From Erythrophleum ivorense (lineage: Eukaryota > Streptophyta > Magnoliopsida > Fabales > Fabaceae): DNA of 64,000 bases. The position numbers were made by a program, and so were the translations under genes. The DNA lies in assembly GCA_026724425.1 (NCBI GenBank), contig JAIUCV010001271.1, positions 1-64,000 on the forward strand, written 5' to 3'. Below, one piece after another: positions 22,441-35,740 of the stretch. The notes beneath the pieces are model-generated. The model had not been told where the DNA came from and did no database searches. It saw only the letters and a program-made list of their open reading frames with translations. Positions within the stretch are counted from its first letter, which is position 1, and every line of letters begins with the position of its first letter.

Positions 22441-23841
22441 GAGATTAAAATTTGAATTCTATTTCATTAATTCAATTTTTTTGCTTGGCTCCATAATATG
22501 TCTTAATTTTGAAAAAAACAAATCATAACATGAGCTACAAAACTTAGATTCATGCAAATTAGGTGTTTATGGAAAGCTCAAGATATGAACTACATACTAT
22601 AAAAATTTTAGGCAAAAAATAAAAAATCATTTAGGCCACAAAATTCTCATGGAATAGTAACTGCTACAGTAATCAAACATAAACTAGAACTAAAACTTTA
22701 GACATGCATATCTTTGGCTACATAGCTCTTTTTTATGCAAACTATGAAAACTCATAATGTCAACTATATACCTATAAAATTTCATGAGCACTGGAGGCCA
22801 TTTGACCCTTAAAAAACACAAAAAACTAGACTTGAACTAAATGAACAATACACTAGATTTTTTGCATTTTTCAGCCAACTTTAAAACTTCATAATGAATT
22901 CTATAGTGTTCCAAAAATTACGTTTTTTAGCTTTGTAAAAAGCTCTAAATGAGTTCTAAATGCTTACCAAATTTCATGCAAAAATTTGTTTATTTGGCTT
23001 ACTTTTGGTTTAGGTGCAAAAGATGACTCAATATGGTACAAGTTTACGTCCAAATAGTTTAAAATGGACCACTTTATTTCATATAACCACTTGGGCACAT
23101 TTTAAATGTAAAACACAACATATATGACTGGTTTATCATGTCCCAAACATCATGCAACTCAATTTCACTCTCCTACTTGCCATTACACACATGTATTTCA
23201 TGACACTCACATGGTCACTTTACATAATACTTTATATCTACATTCAAAAATGAGATTTACATCATAATCCCATACTTTTATAGTTGTGAGAATGGTTATA
23301 TCACAAAATATATATACATCTTTATATGTTCAACAAAATACATAAAACTTAAAATGTAGTCAAAGTATGTCATCTCATACTCTTTGGTCTTCATCTTTGG
23401 CTTCTTGGTAATTCCCTAGACATGGATAGAAATAATATGGAGAAGAATGAGATTCTAAGAATCCTAATAGCTCATTCAACCTTCAAGAAAGCATACAAGG
23501 CATTCCAATGATCAACGAAAGCATGTATGCATGTCAAGTAATCATACATTATTCAAATTTATACATTAGGGATCCCATGATTCCAACAAGACCAAAACAA
23601 GTTCTAGGGACGTTTAGTCTACTTCACCCATTATTTAGGGATTTTTGGTTTGGCCTCACCCATTTCAAAGGTCTTTTAACTTAGTTTCCTTAATATTTGA
23701 GACTTTTGGCCTTGTCTCACCCATTTTAGGAACTTTTAACTTTACCTCACCCACTTCAAGGGATTTTTGGCACAACCTCACCTCTTACGAACCAATTCAA
23801 CACCATATGAAATAAAATGTCATGCCATATCATATGTAATG
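22441..23841 (-). mobile_element. C4: left (3') part of a C-family LTR
   Basis: Carries the same blocks as C1, C5 and C6: 'cataacatgagctacaaaac', then 'ttaggtgtttatggaaagctc'. The hairpin 'gagattctaagaatcctaatag' is near 23450, and the 31-bp repeats with core 'gggacttttggc' are at about 23590-23790. It is interrupted at 23842 by A3 and resumes at 29647. The pentamers beside A3 are taatg and ttaca, so a TSD is not clear there. Confidence 0.6.
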
Positions 23842-26800
23842 TGTAATTTTTGTTAAACGATGAAAATAGATATATTTTCAAAGCAAGTCCCCTAAAATGA
23901 ATTAGTTAAGGTCCTAAAAAATTTAAGTAGCATTCTAGGCTCCTAAAAATGAGAATCCTAGACTTAGATGGAAAGAAAAATGGAGCTAGAATGAAGAAAT
24001 GAAATTGAACAAAAGGTTGACGAAACATAATGGCATTTTTATAATTTTGAGAAAATTTTAGAATTCACACAGAATGGCTTTTTAAATGAAGGTTTTGAGT
24101 TCTCAGAAGGCCTAAAAACCATGGGAAGCCCCGAGACAGTTAAAATCCCTCTGGTGGATGTTTTCTAATATCAGTTAACTCGAACTTGGACGGATTCGTT
24201 CGGGAAGGTTTTAGCTCCAATTTGAGTGATTCCAAAAGAGTGTTATTAAATTGGAAACCTGAATTTCATAATGGAAAAGATAGTTCTCAAAAAGGAGCTA
24301 AAACAAATTAGAAGCAAAAATGCCAAGATGAAGGGACAAAATTGAAAATTTTGAAAAGTCTTTCTTAACCTCCTTATATATATATGAGGTGCCCCACTTC
24401 CTCATTCATTTAGCCACATTTGTTTCTACCCTAAACCAGAGGAGAGAGCTAGGGTTTGAGGCACATAAGAAGGAGAAGAAAAGAAGGAGAAAAACAAGGA
24501 AGAGGTATAGAATTTCTTAGTCTTTTTCATGCTTTCTCTTTAGTAAACTTCTTCTCCTCCATTTCCCTTTCTTTCCTATGGTTTTATTGAAGTTCTTGGA
24601 TTTGTTTTGAGGGCAGAATAGAGGGAAAAATTCGGAATTGAAGAGAGAAGGCCAAGAAAAGTGAGAAACAAGCAAGAAAAGCCAAGGAAACAAGGTAAAT
24701 TTTCATTCCTATGGTAGCTACTTCTTCTCCCATTCTCTCCTTGGTTTGTCCAACATAAGGGGCTGCAAGAAGGCTTGGATTTTGGGCAAAACTAAGGGTG
24801 AATCTTAGGAAGTTAAGGAAGGAGAATAAGGATATGCAAAGAAAACAATAAAAAATAATTAGATTACAAGATAGAAAACCTAGGGTTTCTAGTATCCCTT
24901 GTAAAATCTAATTTGATACAATAATTCCTAGACCCAAATGAGTGTTTGAATGAGCTCCTAAAATTCTTAAAAGGTTTCCCATATGCATCTTCCATCAAGA
25001 AAACAAAACAAGCTCCATGGATGCTAAGAAGATGCATAGGTTCAGCCAAGATGGTTTCATATACCTAGGGATAGTTTTAAATTTTTCCAAGCCCATTTTT
25101 GAGTCATATATGATGAGTGAAGATGAGGGAAAACCTTGGAAAAAATTTAGGAGCCTTAGAGAATGAATTGGTGTCATAGGTTCCATAATATGACCAAAGG
25201 AAGTAACATTTAATTAGGCTCTTTATTTTAATTGTGTGATGACTCCAAGAAGCTTAAAAGGAGTCAAGAATCATAAATGAAAAGAAAGAATAGAGCTTAG
25301 AACTCAATTGATAGATGTTGCATCATTAGGTGTATTTAAGAACCATAAATGAACTATAGGACAAAGTTAGAGTTCCAAGTAGATGTATGGCCTTAGAAAT
25401 GACTCCAAGAACTTAATTAGCTTCCATATATTGTGTTTAGGCCAAGAGAAACAAATCCCACACGTTTGTGTGTGTGAGGCTGAGAAAGGGAGAGCATTTC
25501 TAAGAGAAAAAATCTGTGGTTGCAACAAAGGTATCTCATTTCTCTTTCTCTCATGCATGAATGTGTGCTTAACTTGTCTTTAAATGGTGTATGTATATTT
25601 TAAGCCATGAAAAGTGTTCTAACATGTGCATATGTATTATGGTACCATGATATTGTAATATGCTTTTAAATGATGCCTAGTATGTGTGCTTAGGTTTGCT
25701 TGAGTGTGGTGAAGTCAAGAACTCTTAGCCATAGTGAGGATGAGCCAAGAACCCTTAAAATTAGTTGAGATAAAGTAAAGAGTCTCCCAAGAGTGAGGTT
25801 GAGTCAAAACCTTTTAGAGAAAATGGGTGAGGTAAGTACAAAATCTATAAAAGAATAGGTGAGGCTAATCCACTTACTTGGCAAGCCTATGTATGCTTTG
25901 TATGACTTATTCAAATGCCAAGAATGCTTCTTGAATGATTGCACACTTTATGATACTCATGCATACATTTTTAAAACTTGTTTTGCATTCTTTATGTGTG
26001 ATTGAAAGGGAGATGAGTTATTGGGATTCTTTGAATCTCATTCTCTCTTCTCCAATGTCCTAACATGTTAGGTGGACCACATGAGCAAGGTAATAGAAGC
26101 CATCAAGTTGGAAGATAAAAGTATGCCAACAAAGTATCTAGATTTTGCTTCTTTATGGCCACATGAGTGGCAAATGTTGTAATACATTATTTTATATGTC
26201 CTATGACCTTATGAACATATGTAATTATGCAAATGTATTATGTACAAATGAGATTCAAAGTTATGTGTATGATATAGTGCATTTTGGACATTGAGGAGCA
26301 AGACTAGACTTGTAGATTCTTGTGTATGGCTTGGGGTGAGTGATAAGCATGATATTTTATACATTTTATTCTCCTTAATTTAGACATTTTAGTTCCAAAT
26401 ATGATTTTAGGAGTCTAATTAAATGGAATTTGGTTTTAATAGCCATTTTCTACATTTTAGGAATTAATTTACAAATTATTGGATTTTAATGCATAAATTT
26501 ATCTTAAATAATTTTGTGAAAATTCCTATTTGATTTTTCCCACTCTTTTGTGCAAGATTTTCAATGGACAATTAAAGCTTGAATGAACTTTTCCATGGAA
26601 TCCACACACTTACATGAAGTCTTGTGATCATCACACACATGCATGGCTCAAGAACGAAGGAAAGAAAGAAGGAAGCTTCTTCATTCATTCGGGCTGGATA
26701 TCACGAGTAGAAGGAAGGAGAAAGAGGCAGCTTGTGTGAAGAGAAAACTGCATGGAAAATATTTGGAGCAACAAATGAAAGAGAAGTTCACGTAGAGAAC

Positions 26801-29646
26801 GTGCAGGAGCTAACGTGATGGCTACAACACGAAAGAGAAGTAGGAAGAAGGAGGCTCGAGTTGCTCATGCAAACAGCAGCACACTCATTCGGTTTTGAAG
26901 GAATAAAAAGCATCGAGCAAGGAAGCAATGAGCTGCTGGATGACAAAGAAGAGTTGAAGGAGCTGAAACAAGAAGCTTGCATGGAAAACATGAGGAGAAG
27001 CTTACGTGAGAATCAGAAATAGAGCTGGAGAAAGCGAGCAAATTAAGGAATGAAGAGAAATAGAAACTAGAAGAAAGCTTCATGCTTGGATGGAGAAGAG
27101 CAGCTCACGTGAACTCACACTCATGTAGAACCAAACGAAGCATGAGGGATCTCTGGCTGAACGAGGAGAACGAGCTGCATGATTCATGGATAACATGAAG
27201 AAGCTGCAGAAACAGTAGAAGAAATTCATGTAGAATATAATAAAATAAACAGCGGGGCCCACACCTATACACACATGCGGAAACACGTATAGTATCACGA
27301 TGAAGAACAACGTCAGTGAGCTGAAGCTGGGAGCTGTGGAAAAAAATTGCTAAGACGATGAGCTGCAAAGAAGGAGGAAAGCGAGCTTAACGAGAAGAAG
27401 AAAACGTACTGGAAGCAGCTGAAGGGAGGACGCTGAACTGGGTAGAACGTGCATGAGAACGAGAAAAGTAACGTCTAGTTATACGTAGGAGCAGCAGAAA
27501 GATTTACGTGGAAACCATGCTGAAATTTACATGAAGAGGCTAAGAAGCTACGGGCATTAGGAACAGCAGCTGGGCACATGACTTTTAAGGAGGAAGGGAT
27601 TCGAACAAGTTGATACATTCACGCCTCATCCATTCGCACAGTCCAACACATTCACGCCTCCAGAATTTCAGAAATCGTTGCCTATATATATCAATTCAAT
27701 ATAATTTGTTGAGTCCAGCATTTATCCATCTTTCATCATTCATCCCATTCGCTGCATTCCATACATCCTCTTAATCCATTCCATCCATCCTTCACCCCTT
27801 CATCCATCCTTCGTCCACCCATTCATCCTTTACCCATTCCATCTTCCATCTCCAACATCCCATGAAGTTCTAATCCATCTTGAGGCTAGCTAGGAGGAAC
27901 CCTTGGAGAAGCTTGAATCTATGGAGAAGACTCAGAATTTTGGCTAAGAATTCCTTTATTTTCCTACATTTTTTCTCTTTCATATATTATCTTGGTTAAG
28001 TTGTATTTGATAGAGAATTTGTGTAATTGTAATTAGTGGCTAGTTAGACACTAATTAGGAAGTCTTTTTGTTGATTAATTGATTTGATTAGACATTGGAC
28101 ATTGATTTCCCATATGTGCTTCGAAGGTGTTTGATAAAATACATGAGTGAGATTATTTGTTTGAATGTTTAATTTGAAGATTCTTTAATGTTTAGTTGGT
28201 TAATTAAATATTTAGGATGATTCAGAGGCTGATTAATCAGTTAATCAATCAAATTGGGTGTTCATTGATCTTAGAAATAAGAATTGATAATTTAATGTGG
28301 AGTTGAGGTTTCAATTCAACGTTAGATCGTTAATCTCTCGAATCTTGAGTGGTTACCCAAGATAATTTGTTATGAACACAATTAGGAACTCTTAGACCAG
28401 AATTAATCACAATTAGATTAGGATAAGGATAGTGGATACCAAGGGATAAATCCAAAGCTAGTCACAAGCCCATCTTTCACCCATAATTCACCCAATTAGG
28501 TAGAATTTAGGAATTTTAATTCAATTTAGTTTTAGGTTAGTTTAATTCAATCAAAACCCCCTTTAGTTTAGAATTTTTTAGAACCTTTTAGCATTTGGAA
28601 AACTCAATTAAACATTGAACTCCAATTCCAAGGGAGATGACCTAGGTTGTGCCACTAACTATATATTTTATCAACCTAGTTTTATTTTGAGGGTTGCGCG
28701 ATGAGCCACTCAGTGAGAGAGTGAGTTTTCAAATTCTAGGTTTATACACATTTGAGACAAGTTTAAAATGTCATTTTAGTGTATTCCCATGTGCTCAAGT
28801 GGTCATGGTTATCTTAAAACTCAAAATGGACTATTTGGACCCCTTATACGACACAAAATGAGCCATTTTGCAACCCAATGTCAAGATCTGGCCAAATGAA
28901 CGAATTTGCCTATAAAATTTGGTATACATATAGATCTTATTAAAAGATTTTTGAGAAGCCAAAGACCAGATTATTTGGAGCTCTATAAAATTAATTATAA
29001 ATTTCCAAAGTTGGCATTTTTTTGCTGAACTGAGGCATATACTATTCATATGGTTAGAAACTTAGGCTATGTCATTCATAGGATAATGATGTCTAATGCT
29101 TATGAAATTTTATAAGCATAAACTAGACATGATAAGCTTTCTATAGGCACTAAGATGATCCTAATTGGATATTTGAGTAGAGAGATATGAATTTTTAAAG
29201 TTGGAGGACAGTACTAGTAATGATAATCAACCTCTGGTACCGTTCCATCAATTTCTAGTGGCTGGCAGTCTTTGTTGTGGTCTAGATAGCATAAAATAGA
29301 CATCTATAGCTTCCCAAGATAGTAAAGAATGCATGATTTTGATTGTTCTAGAATTAGTTATGATTTTTCAAAATTTATGACAGTAACTTAGTGTTTTATG
29401 TATTCCATCCACTTGCATGAGTTCTAGGCCATTTCTCAGGATGGTTATGAGTTGCATTTGTGTAATTAAATATGAGAAATAGATGGATGAGTCCATATGG
29501 TCTATGGGACACCGAATGAAAAATTTATCTACTACGCAACATAAATTTATTCAATATTTTTAATGCCATTTTCTTGCTTTCTTGTGAGATGCATGGCATG
29601 AGTCATGGAAATAGCATGAGACAAGTTAGATATTTATGGTGCTACA
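23842..29646 (+). mobile_element. A3: A-family solo LTR, interrupted by J
   Basis: It starts TGTAATTTTTGTTAAACGATG, the same start as A4 read on the minus strand (TGTAACGTCCGG...GTTAAACGATGG), so A3 and A4 form a subfamily distinct from A2, A5 and A6. It contains the conserved 'gacggattcgttcgggaagg' (24190-24210), a TATA-like ttatatatatatgagg (24374-24389), a GA-rich leader, 31-bp repeats (about 25730-25880) and the hairpin (about 26016-26042). It ends ATGGTGCTACA. Without J and its extra pentamer it is about 3.43 kb. There is no internal region, so it is a solo LTR or truncated copy. Confidence 0.75.
26341..28712 (+). mobile_element. J: solo LTR of a different family, 2372 bp, TSD gtgag
   Basis: Terminal TGATAAGCATG...GAGCCACTCA with gtgag at 26336-26340 and 28713-28717, cutting A3 at a point continuous in A1. 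About 26640-27560 is strongly purine-rich with many GAAG, AGCTG and CATG pieces, followed by a pyrimidine-rich stretch with CATCC/CATTC runs (about 27600-27860). The last part contains 'gggagatgacctaggttgtgcc' and 'gggttgcgcgatgagcc', which recall the U5 ends of Athila/Tat-type gypsy LTRs; that link is from memory. No other copy is in this window. ORFs near 26788-27368 are antisense to low-complexity DNA and are not supported. Confidence 0.75.
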
Positions 29647-31487
29647 TTACATAAGCATCAAGTAATCAATTATCATACATAATTAATAACCAATGCATAT
29701 AAGCAAACTAAGAGACACAAGCAACCACTATATATAAGTAAGAATAGATGAAGAGCTACCTTTTTACAAAGAAACACTTAATTCTCCTTGGGCTCTTGAT
29801 TGTCCTTCTCGGCCTCACACAAGCACTTGAGGGGAGTTTTACTTTTTTGGCCAAGACACTTCAAACAAGGTGCAAATATATCAATGGAACCATATGTGGA
29901 CTAAAGTAAGTCTTACATAAGCTAGCTTTAGTTTTAGGTTTCCATATGGCTCCATTTAGTAGTATAATGAAGCAATCTTTACAAATCAATGTATTGGCTC
30001 CAAAATCTCAACCACTATAAGTCATATGACTCTATTTAAACTTACTAGAGTCATCACAAATCTATTTAAGGAGCATAACACCAAGTTGCTTCTTTATGCA
30101 TAATAGAACCCTAAATTTTCATCTTTCAAAATAAAGCTTCTAAATTCAAATCAATAGTTCTTTCAGTGTTTATAATTCATATCGAGACCATTTCTAAACT
30201 TAGAATTAAAGAAAACTCTCTCTAGGTGTCATCTCTAACTCTAGGCTAAGCATACACCAAGGATGGCCTTCTTAGTGTTTTTTTTATTTCTTTTAGAGAA
30301 ATGGTATCTATAGAACTTCCTTGACCTCTTCTTGACTCAATTACACTTTTACATAGATTAAATTATCCTCTTAAAGCCTCACACTTCCTAGGGTGCAATG
30401 TAAACCCTAGGTTCTAATTCTTGCAACCTATAGCTTCTTATTTGATTCTTTTGATTTCATATTAATCTCCATGCTTCAAAATCTCATTTCTTATCAAGTT
30501 TAAGCCAAAACTAACCTCCCTCTACTCTACCCTTGGTCTGGCTAAAAGTTCATGGAGAGACAAGGAGAGCAATTTTCTTACACCAAAACATATATCATTC
30601 ATAAAGGCTTTAATTGAAGGTTAATATGGTATGTTTAGTTTCCTTGAAGAAGCCTCTCCCTCCAAGTTTCTAGCCATAAATCTCCATCTTTTAAGAAGCT
30701 AAAAATAGTGGGAGAAGAAGGAGAAATATTAGAAACTAATTTGTATAGACATCATAAACAAATTCCTCATAATTTTATACCTTTGGTGACTTCCTCTCTC
30801 CTTACTTCTTGGTGCTATTTTGAACACCTCTTGATTTGGTTTGAGAGTATCACAAGGTCAGTCAGAGGTGAGAAGAGGAGAAGAAGGCATGATATATATA
30901 GAGGAAGGTTAGAGTTTTATAATTTTTCAATATTCCTATTCTGTCCTTACATTTCCCTTTCTCCATTTGAGCCTATTTCAACTCCTTTTTTAGAACTATC
31001 TTTTCTATCATAAAATTTAGGTTCTTTAGTCTATTAAAAATATTTGGTTTCCAATTAATAGGGTCTAAAACCTTATCTAACCTTTTAGTTAAAATTTAGG
31101 TCAACTGACAACCTAAATTATACACTAAAGGGATTTTAACTATTCTAATGGTTCTTATAGTTTTCTAGGCTTCTGAAAATCGTAGTGAGCTTAATTTTAT
31201 CATTTAAAGCTCCCTCTTTTGAATTTGCAAAAAGTCTTCTAAAATTATGATTTTGCCACTACATTTTTGGTTCATACCATTTAGCCGTTTTGACTTCGAT
31301 TTCAGGTTATCCTTAAGTTCCTAACCATAGTTTTTTTTTAGATGCTCCAATTAACATTCTATTCTCAATTGACCTTAATTTACTTTGCTTTAGGGTCTTA
31401 CTATATCACAATATCAGTCTCAATTTAGTTTATGAAGAACTAGATATTATAATACATAAGTATATCCATAAAATTTACACTTAGGCC
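29647..31487 (-). mobile_element. C4: right (5') part of a C-family LTR
   Basis: Continues C4 after A3. It holds 'cattggctccaaaatctca'-type blocks shared with C3, then 31020-31450, which is the reverse complement of the C2 start at 4180-4370. The LTR start is probably near 31478 ('aaatttaca' on plus), just left of the B insertion. No coding sequence. Confidence 0.6.
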
Positions 31488-33041
31488 CTTAATATAACAC
31501 CATAATGTGTTAACCTCAACTAGTCTCCACTTAGGCTTGATTCCATATGATTCCCAAAGAAAAGAGTAAACCGTGGCATTTTTAAGCTTTAAGTCAAGGT
31601 TTAAATGCTTATATTTTGCCCCGTGGGTCTCATAAACTCATCAATCACATTATTTACTCAAACTCCATTTGTACAACTCATACATAGCATAAAACAACTC
31701 AAGAACCACGGATATGAAGCCAAAAACTAGAAAATGCAATTTCTCAAAACGGGCCTAAAAGTCAGATTTTTGGCTCTAACTTTGAAAAATCATAACTAAT
31801 TCTAGAAAAATGGGAATCAAGCAAACCATAGCTTTGTGAAAGCTCTGAATGTTAACTCCACACTAAAAATAGTTCCAGGGCATGAACATAGCATTTGGAC
31901 CACGTTTAATACAAGTTTCTGATATGAAATTTAAAAATTCATAACTAATTCCACAAAAATTTAATTTGGAAAAACTATACCAATCTAGAAAGATATGGAC
32001 ATTGGCTAGAGGGAAAAAATAATCTAGACCAGTTCAGTAGCCTTTAAACCTCAAAAAATGATAGAACAGTAACCAAGGTCGGATGGCTTCTCTAATGTTG
32101 ACATAGAACTTCAGAAAATTATTTCTCCCTCTATAGACCTCTTATTGAGGTGATTCTAGTTGTTATAGGTCTTTGTGGATGTCTAGTTTATGTCCATAAA
32201 ATTTCATGACAATTGAACACCGTTTGGCCCATGAATAACACAAATTAAATTTTAGACCAATTACATAGTATAATAACCAAAACCAGAACATTTTCCAACT
32301 TCAACAATTCGCCAAATATTCCCTAGACTTCTAAATATTATATACTTTAGCTTCTCAAAAAGCTCTTAACAAGCTCTAGATGCATGCTAAATTTCATATC
32401 AAGAAGAACTCATTTGGTCATATCTTGACATAACTCACGAATTTGGCAAATTTGACCCCATATATGGTTCAAAATGAGGGTAAATGGTCTCCTACAAGTT
32501 CTAGCACCTCTTGGGCAAGTTTTAAAGCATAAACACAATATATGTGAATTGCCTAAGTAGTCCAAACCATCACACACCTCAAACTCACTATTCTATACAC
32601 AAGAATACACTACTATATACAAGCCACCAAAGGGCCAAATCTTATATTTCCATTGCTTTGACTCTATACATGGTTCACACATTATTTATACATATTTGTA
32701 CATTTGTTTAAATATTTATATCTCAAAAATAATGTGCATATCCATTTTGGCATTTCTTTACATCACAAGAACCAAAACAAGCTATACAACTAGCTAAGTA
32801 TGCTCAATTAGGCTCCATGATTTGCACTTTGGTCTTCTTGAGCTCCACCTAATATGTTAATATAGGAGAGGGAAGGGGGTGAGATTCATAGAATCTCAAT
32901 AGCTTATATACTCATTCAAGGAAGCAATCAAGGCATATAAACATGTCAAAGCATGCAAATAGGTATCCAATCATTAAAAATCATACAACTCATGATTTAC
33001 ATGCCATGAAAATCATATCAATGTGAAGAATAAGCTCTAGG

Positions 33042-33225
33042 GACTTTTGGTCTAGCCTCACTCTATTTTTGAAACTTTTGGATTGGCCTCACCCTTGGTT
33101 TAGGAACTTTTGACTTGGCCTCACTCATCCATGAGACTTTTGGCCTTGTCTCACCTATTTCTAGGGACTTTTTGCTCCACCTCACCTATCACATGGGACT
33201 TTTGGCACTACCTCACCCTTTAAAA
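33042..33225 (-). repeat. 31-bp tandem repeats in B LTR
   Basis: Six units with core gacttttgg start at 33042, 33073, 33105, 33135, 33166 and 33197, i.e. every 30-32 bp, each followed by a 'cctcac' box. The 5' LTR has the same array at about 40747-40925. Related arrays of the same period lie in the A and C LTRs (about 890, 5895, 8340, 23590, 25730, 43730, 47290 and 55920). Confidence 0.8.
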
Positions 33226-34120
33226 GCAATTTTTACAACCCAAAATATAAGTATATTAGTACCAATATATCAAGGTAATATCAAATGGCATATCTCATAA
33301 TACATGTGCACATACACAAGCATGCAATGACTATCACACATCCAAGAATACATTAAGAAAGAGTCGAGAGCTACTTTACAAGCCAACACAAGCCTTCCCT
33401 TTCAACTTCTCTTCTCCCTTCTTGGTCTTGTAATCACAACTAGACGGAGCTTGATCTCTTGGGCCTAGACACAACAAATAACAAGCAATTACTCTCTTAT
33501 AACTTAAATAAACACTTAAAAGGTTAAGGGGTTCTTACATCAAGATAAACTTTATAAAGTATTTAAGAATCCCTAGTTTCTTCCTCTTGAATTTAACTAA
33601 CTTTTCTTTTAATTTCTTTGCATTTCCTAGCTTTTCACACTCTAATTTAAAGGTCTCATACTTGTTCTAGGTCAAAACTTTCTTCCTCTTATGGTTCTGT
33701 CTTTGGCCAACATACTCAAGAAAAAGTAAAGGGAGAAGATGCAATAAAATGGAAAGAAGTTACTTTAAATCAAGCTCTTTCCAAGAGGCTCTTCCTTTGC
33801 TTAAATCTTCTCCTCAAATCCTTATACTTCCCCCTCTGAATTAAGCCCAAAGCAGAACCACACGAGTACCCAAAACTATGAAAAGAGAGAGCAAAGAGAG
33901 AGGAATTGATTTTCTAAAGGAAGAAACCATGAATTCTTACAATCTTCTCACCTTTTTCCTTAATGTTCTCCCTTCTTCTTGGCTTCTCTTAGTCTTTCTC
34001 TCTCTCTAGCCCTTTTCTCTGCTTTTGAATGAAGCATAAGTCGATTAAAGGGAGAGAGAAAGGTTTGGACCTTTTAAGAAGGAAAATTCTCCTTTTTCAT
34101 GCTTTTTCAGACCAACCCTC

Positions 34121-34344
34121 GCTATTGTGGAAAATAATCCTCACTATGGCAAGCACGTACCAGTCCCAGGCTCCTATTCTCACTATGGCCCGTGCTATTG
34201 TGAGGAACTCCCTGATTTTTGTGTGGGATGCCCGAACTCACTATAACTAGATACATTCTCGATATAGCGAGCTGGTACATTCGTTATAGCTAACTAGATT
34301 CTCATTATAACGAACAGGTATATTCGTTATAGCCAGGCTATAGC
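34121..34344 (-). repeat. Phased palindrome array in B 3' LTR (GCTATAGC)
   Basis: Octamers near GCTATAGC start at 34121, 34143, 34182, 34194, 34240, 34261, 34283, 34304, 34326 and 34337. The run from 34240 steps 21, 22, 21, 22 and 11 bp: two helical turns four times and then one turn. It lies within the first 265 bp of the LTR on the minus strand, where U3 control sequences would be expected. Confidence 0.82.
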
Positions 34345-34384
34345 CAGCAAACTTAGAAAAATTTTAAAAATTCTAATTGTTATA

Positions 34385-34402
34385 TTTCTACACCCTTTAA
34401 AA
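34385..34402 (-). other. B polypurine tract
   Basis: On the minus strand the bases just before the 3' LTR read TTTAAAGGGTGTAGAAA, the purine-rich primer site for plus-strand DNA synthesis, somewhat decayed. The A5 element has the clean version (AAGGGGGGAGAAA). Confidence 0.7.
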
Positions 34403-34429
34403 GAAATTTTATCCTTGAAATTTAAATAC

Positions 34430-34600
34430 ATACCATAAGGGAATAATTTTGGATATTTTTGCCTCATTTCATCCTCCAATTCCCAAGTTGCTTCCTTAGA
34501 TGTCAAGCCCCTTTAGGCCACTTTCACCAGAGAAATGTTCTTACTTCTTAGTTGTTTTAGCTTAGCATCCACAATTCTCTCTGATTTCACTACATAAGAA
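34430..34600 (-). pseudogene. B chromodomain-like C-terminal tail of Pol
   Basis: Read on minus: SERIVDAKLKQLRSKNISLV, then KVA, a stop where the family has W, then SKEATWELEDEMRQKYPKLF. This is the chromodomain-like module at the end of integrase in chromoviruses, thought to guide insertion to particular chromatin. It follows a preceding FHVSQSEKYLLNPSHVI segment. It is in frame with integrase apart from stops, and intact enough to recognise. Group placement is from memory of the family. Confidence 0.8.
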
Positions 34601-34722
34601 AAATTTTCCTGCAATTAAACATGCTCATACTCTATGACATGTGAGGGGTTTAGTAAGTACTTTTCTGACTGGGAGACATGAAAAACACTATAAATTTAGG
34701 CTAGGCTAAGAGGTAAGGCTAT

Positions 34723-35740
34723 TTAGTAAGTCAAGGGTCTAATTTTCTCAAGGATTTCAAATGGATCAATATACCTAGGACTGAGCTTCCTTACCCTTAT
34801 TGACCGACCCACCCCTATTATTGGAGACACTTGGATGAACACATGGTCTCCAATCTTAAACTCTAATGGCCTATTTCTCTTATCAGCATAGCTTTTCTGC
34901 CTACTTTGGGCTGTGAGAAGTTTCTTCCTAATCAATTCTATTTACTGGGTGGTCTAGTCCATCATCTCAAGTCCTATTAAGCTCCTCTCACCTAGCTCAA
35001 TCCAACATATAGGGGATCTGCACATTTTCTCATACAAAGCTTCATAAGAGGCCATCTGAATACTGGAATGGTAACTGTTATTATTCACAAATTTTGCTAA
35101 TGGTAAGTACGTATCCCAGTTACCCTTCGTCTCTAACACACATGCCCTCAACATGTCTTCTAAGGTCTAGATAGTCCTCTCAATTTGATCATCTGTCTGG
35201 AGGTGATATGCAATACTAAACTGCAACCTGGTCCCTAAGGCAAGCTGCAACGACCTCCAGAAGTTCGATGTGAACCTGGGGTCTCTATTTGAAACTATGC
35301 TACTAGGTACTCTATGAAGTCACACTATCTCTTTAATATATGACTGGGCTAATTTATCTAGTGTGTGAGTAGCCCTGATAGTTAAGAAATGTGTAGATTT
35401 TGTCAATCTATCCACAACTACCCAAATAGCATCGTGTCTAGAGAATGTCCTAGGTAGCCCCATAACAAAGTCCATGGCTATACGATCCCACTTCCACTCG
35501 AGGATATCTAGGGTTACAACAACCCAACTGGTCTTTGATGTTCTATTTTTACCCTCTGACACACTAGGCATCTAGCTACATATTTAGTCATATCATTTTT
35601 CATCCTTAGCTACCAGAAAATTCTTTTCACATCTTGATACATCTTGGTGGCACCTGGGTGGATAGTATACTTACTCTTATATGCCTCTTCTAAAATGCTT
35701 TCTCTTAATTTATTCTGACAAGGCACCAGATTCTATCTCA
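34723..35740 (-). pseudogene. B integrase
   Basis: The N-terminal zinc-binding region is broken but visible (IHPGATKMYQDVKRIFW, then ARCLVCQRVK, about 35680-35560). The catalytic core begins WKWDRIAMDFVMGLPRT (first Asp, about 35470). The second catalytic Asp is in a segment reading SNRDPRFTSNFW where relatives have SDRDPRF, so it looks changed to Asn. The Glu is kept in QIERTI. The C-terminal part has QKSYADKRNRPLEFKIGDHV and KLSPRYIDPFEIL. At least four in-frame stops split it. It would insert the cDNA into the genome; this copy cannot. Confidence 0.88.

Larger units (their letters stand above)
31493..34384 (-). repeat. B 3' LTR
   Basis: 2892 bp. On the minus strand it starts TATAACAATTAG (TGTAACA in the other LTR) and ends GGTGTTATA. 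It lacks about 42 bp present in the 5' LTR (near 39555-39600). It carries the palindrome array next to its 5' end (34121-34344), the 31-bp repeats (33042-33225) and the hairpin gtgagattcatagaatctcaat (about 32879-32900). Confidence 0.88.

Noticed and set aside
26788..27368. Overlapping Ser/Phe-rich ORFs on minus
   Set aside because: They are translations of the complement of purine-rich low-complexity DNA in the J LTR.
27720..27860. CATCC/CATTC runs as a satellite or telomere-like array
   Set aside because: They are irregular, short and part of the J LTR; there is no fixed unit.
23837..29651. TSD for A3
   Set aside because: The flanking pentamers taatg and ttaca do not match well enough to claim.
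33042..33225. CRISPR-like array
   Set aside because: Units are contiguous 31-bp tandem repeats without unique spacers, in a plant LTR.
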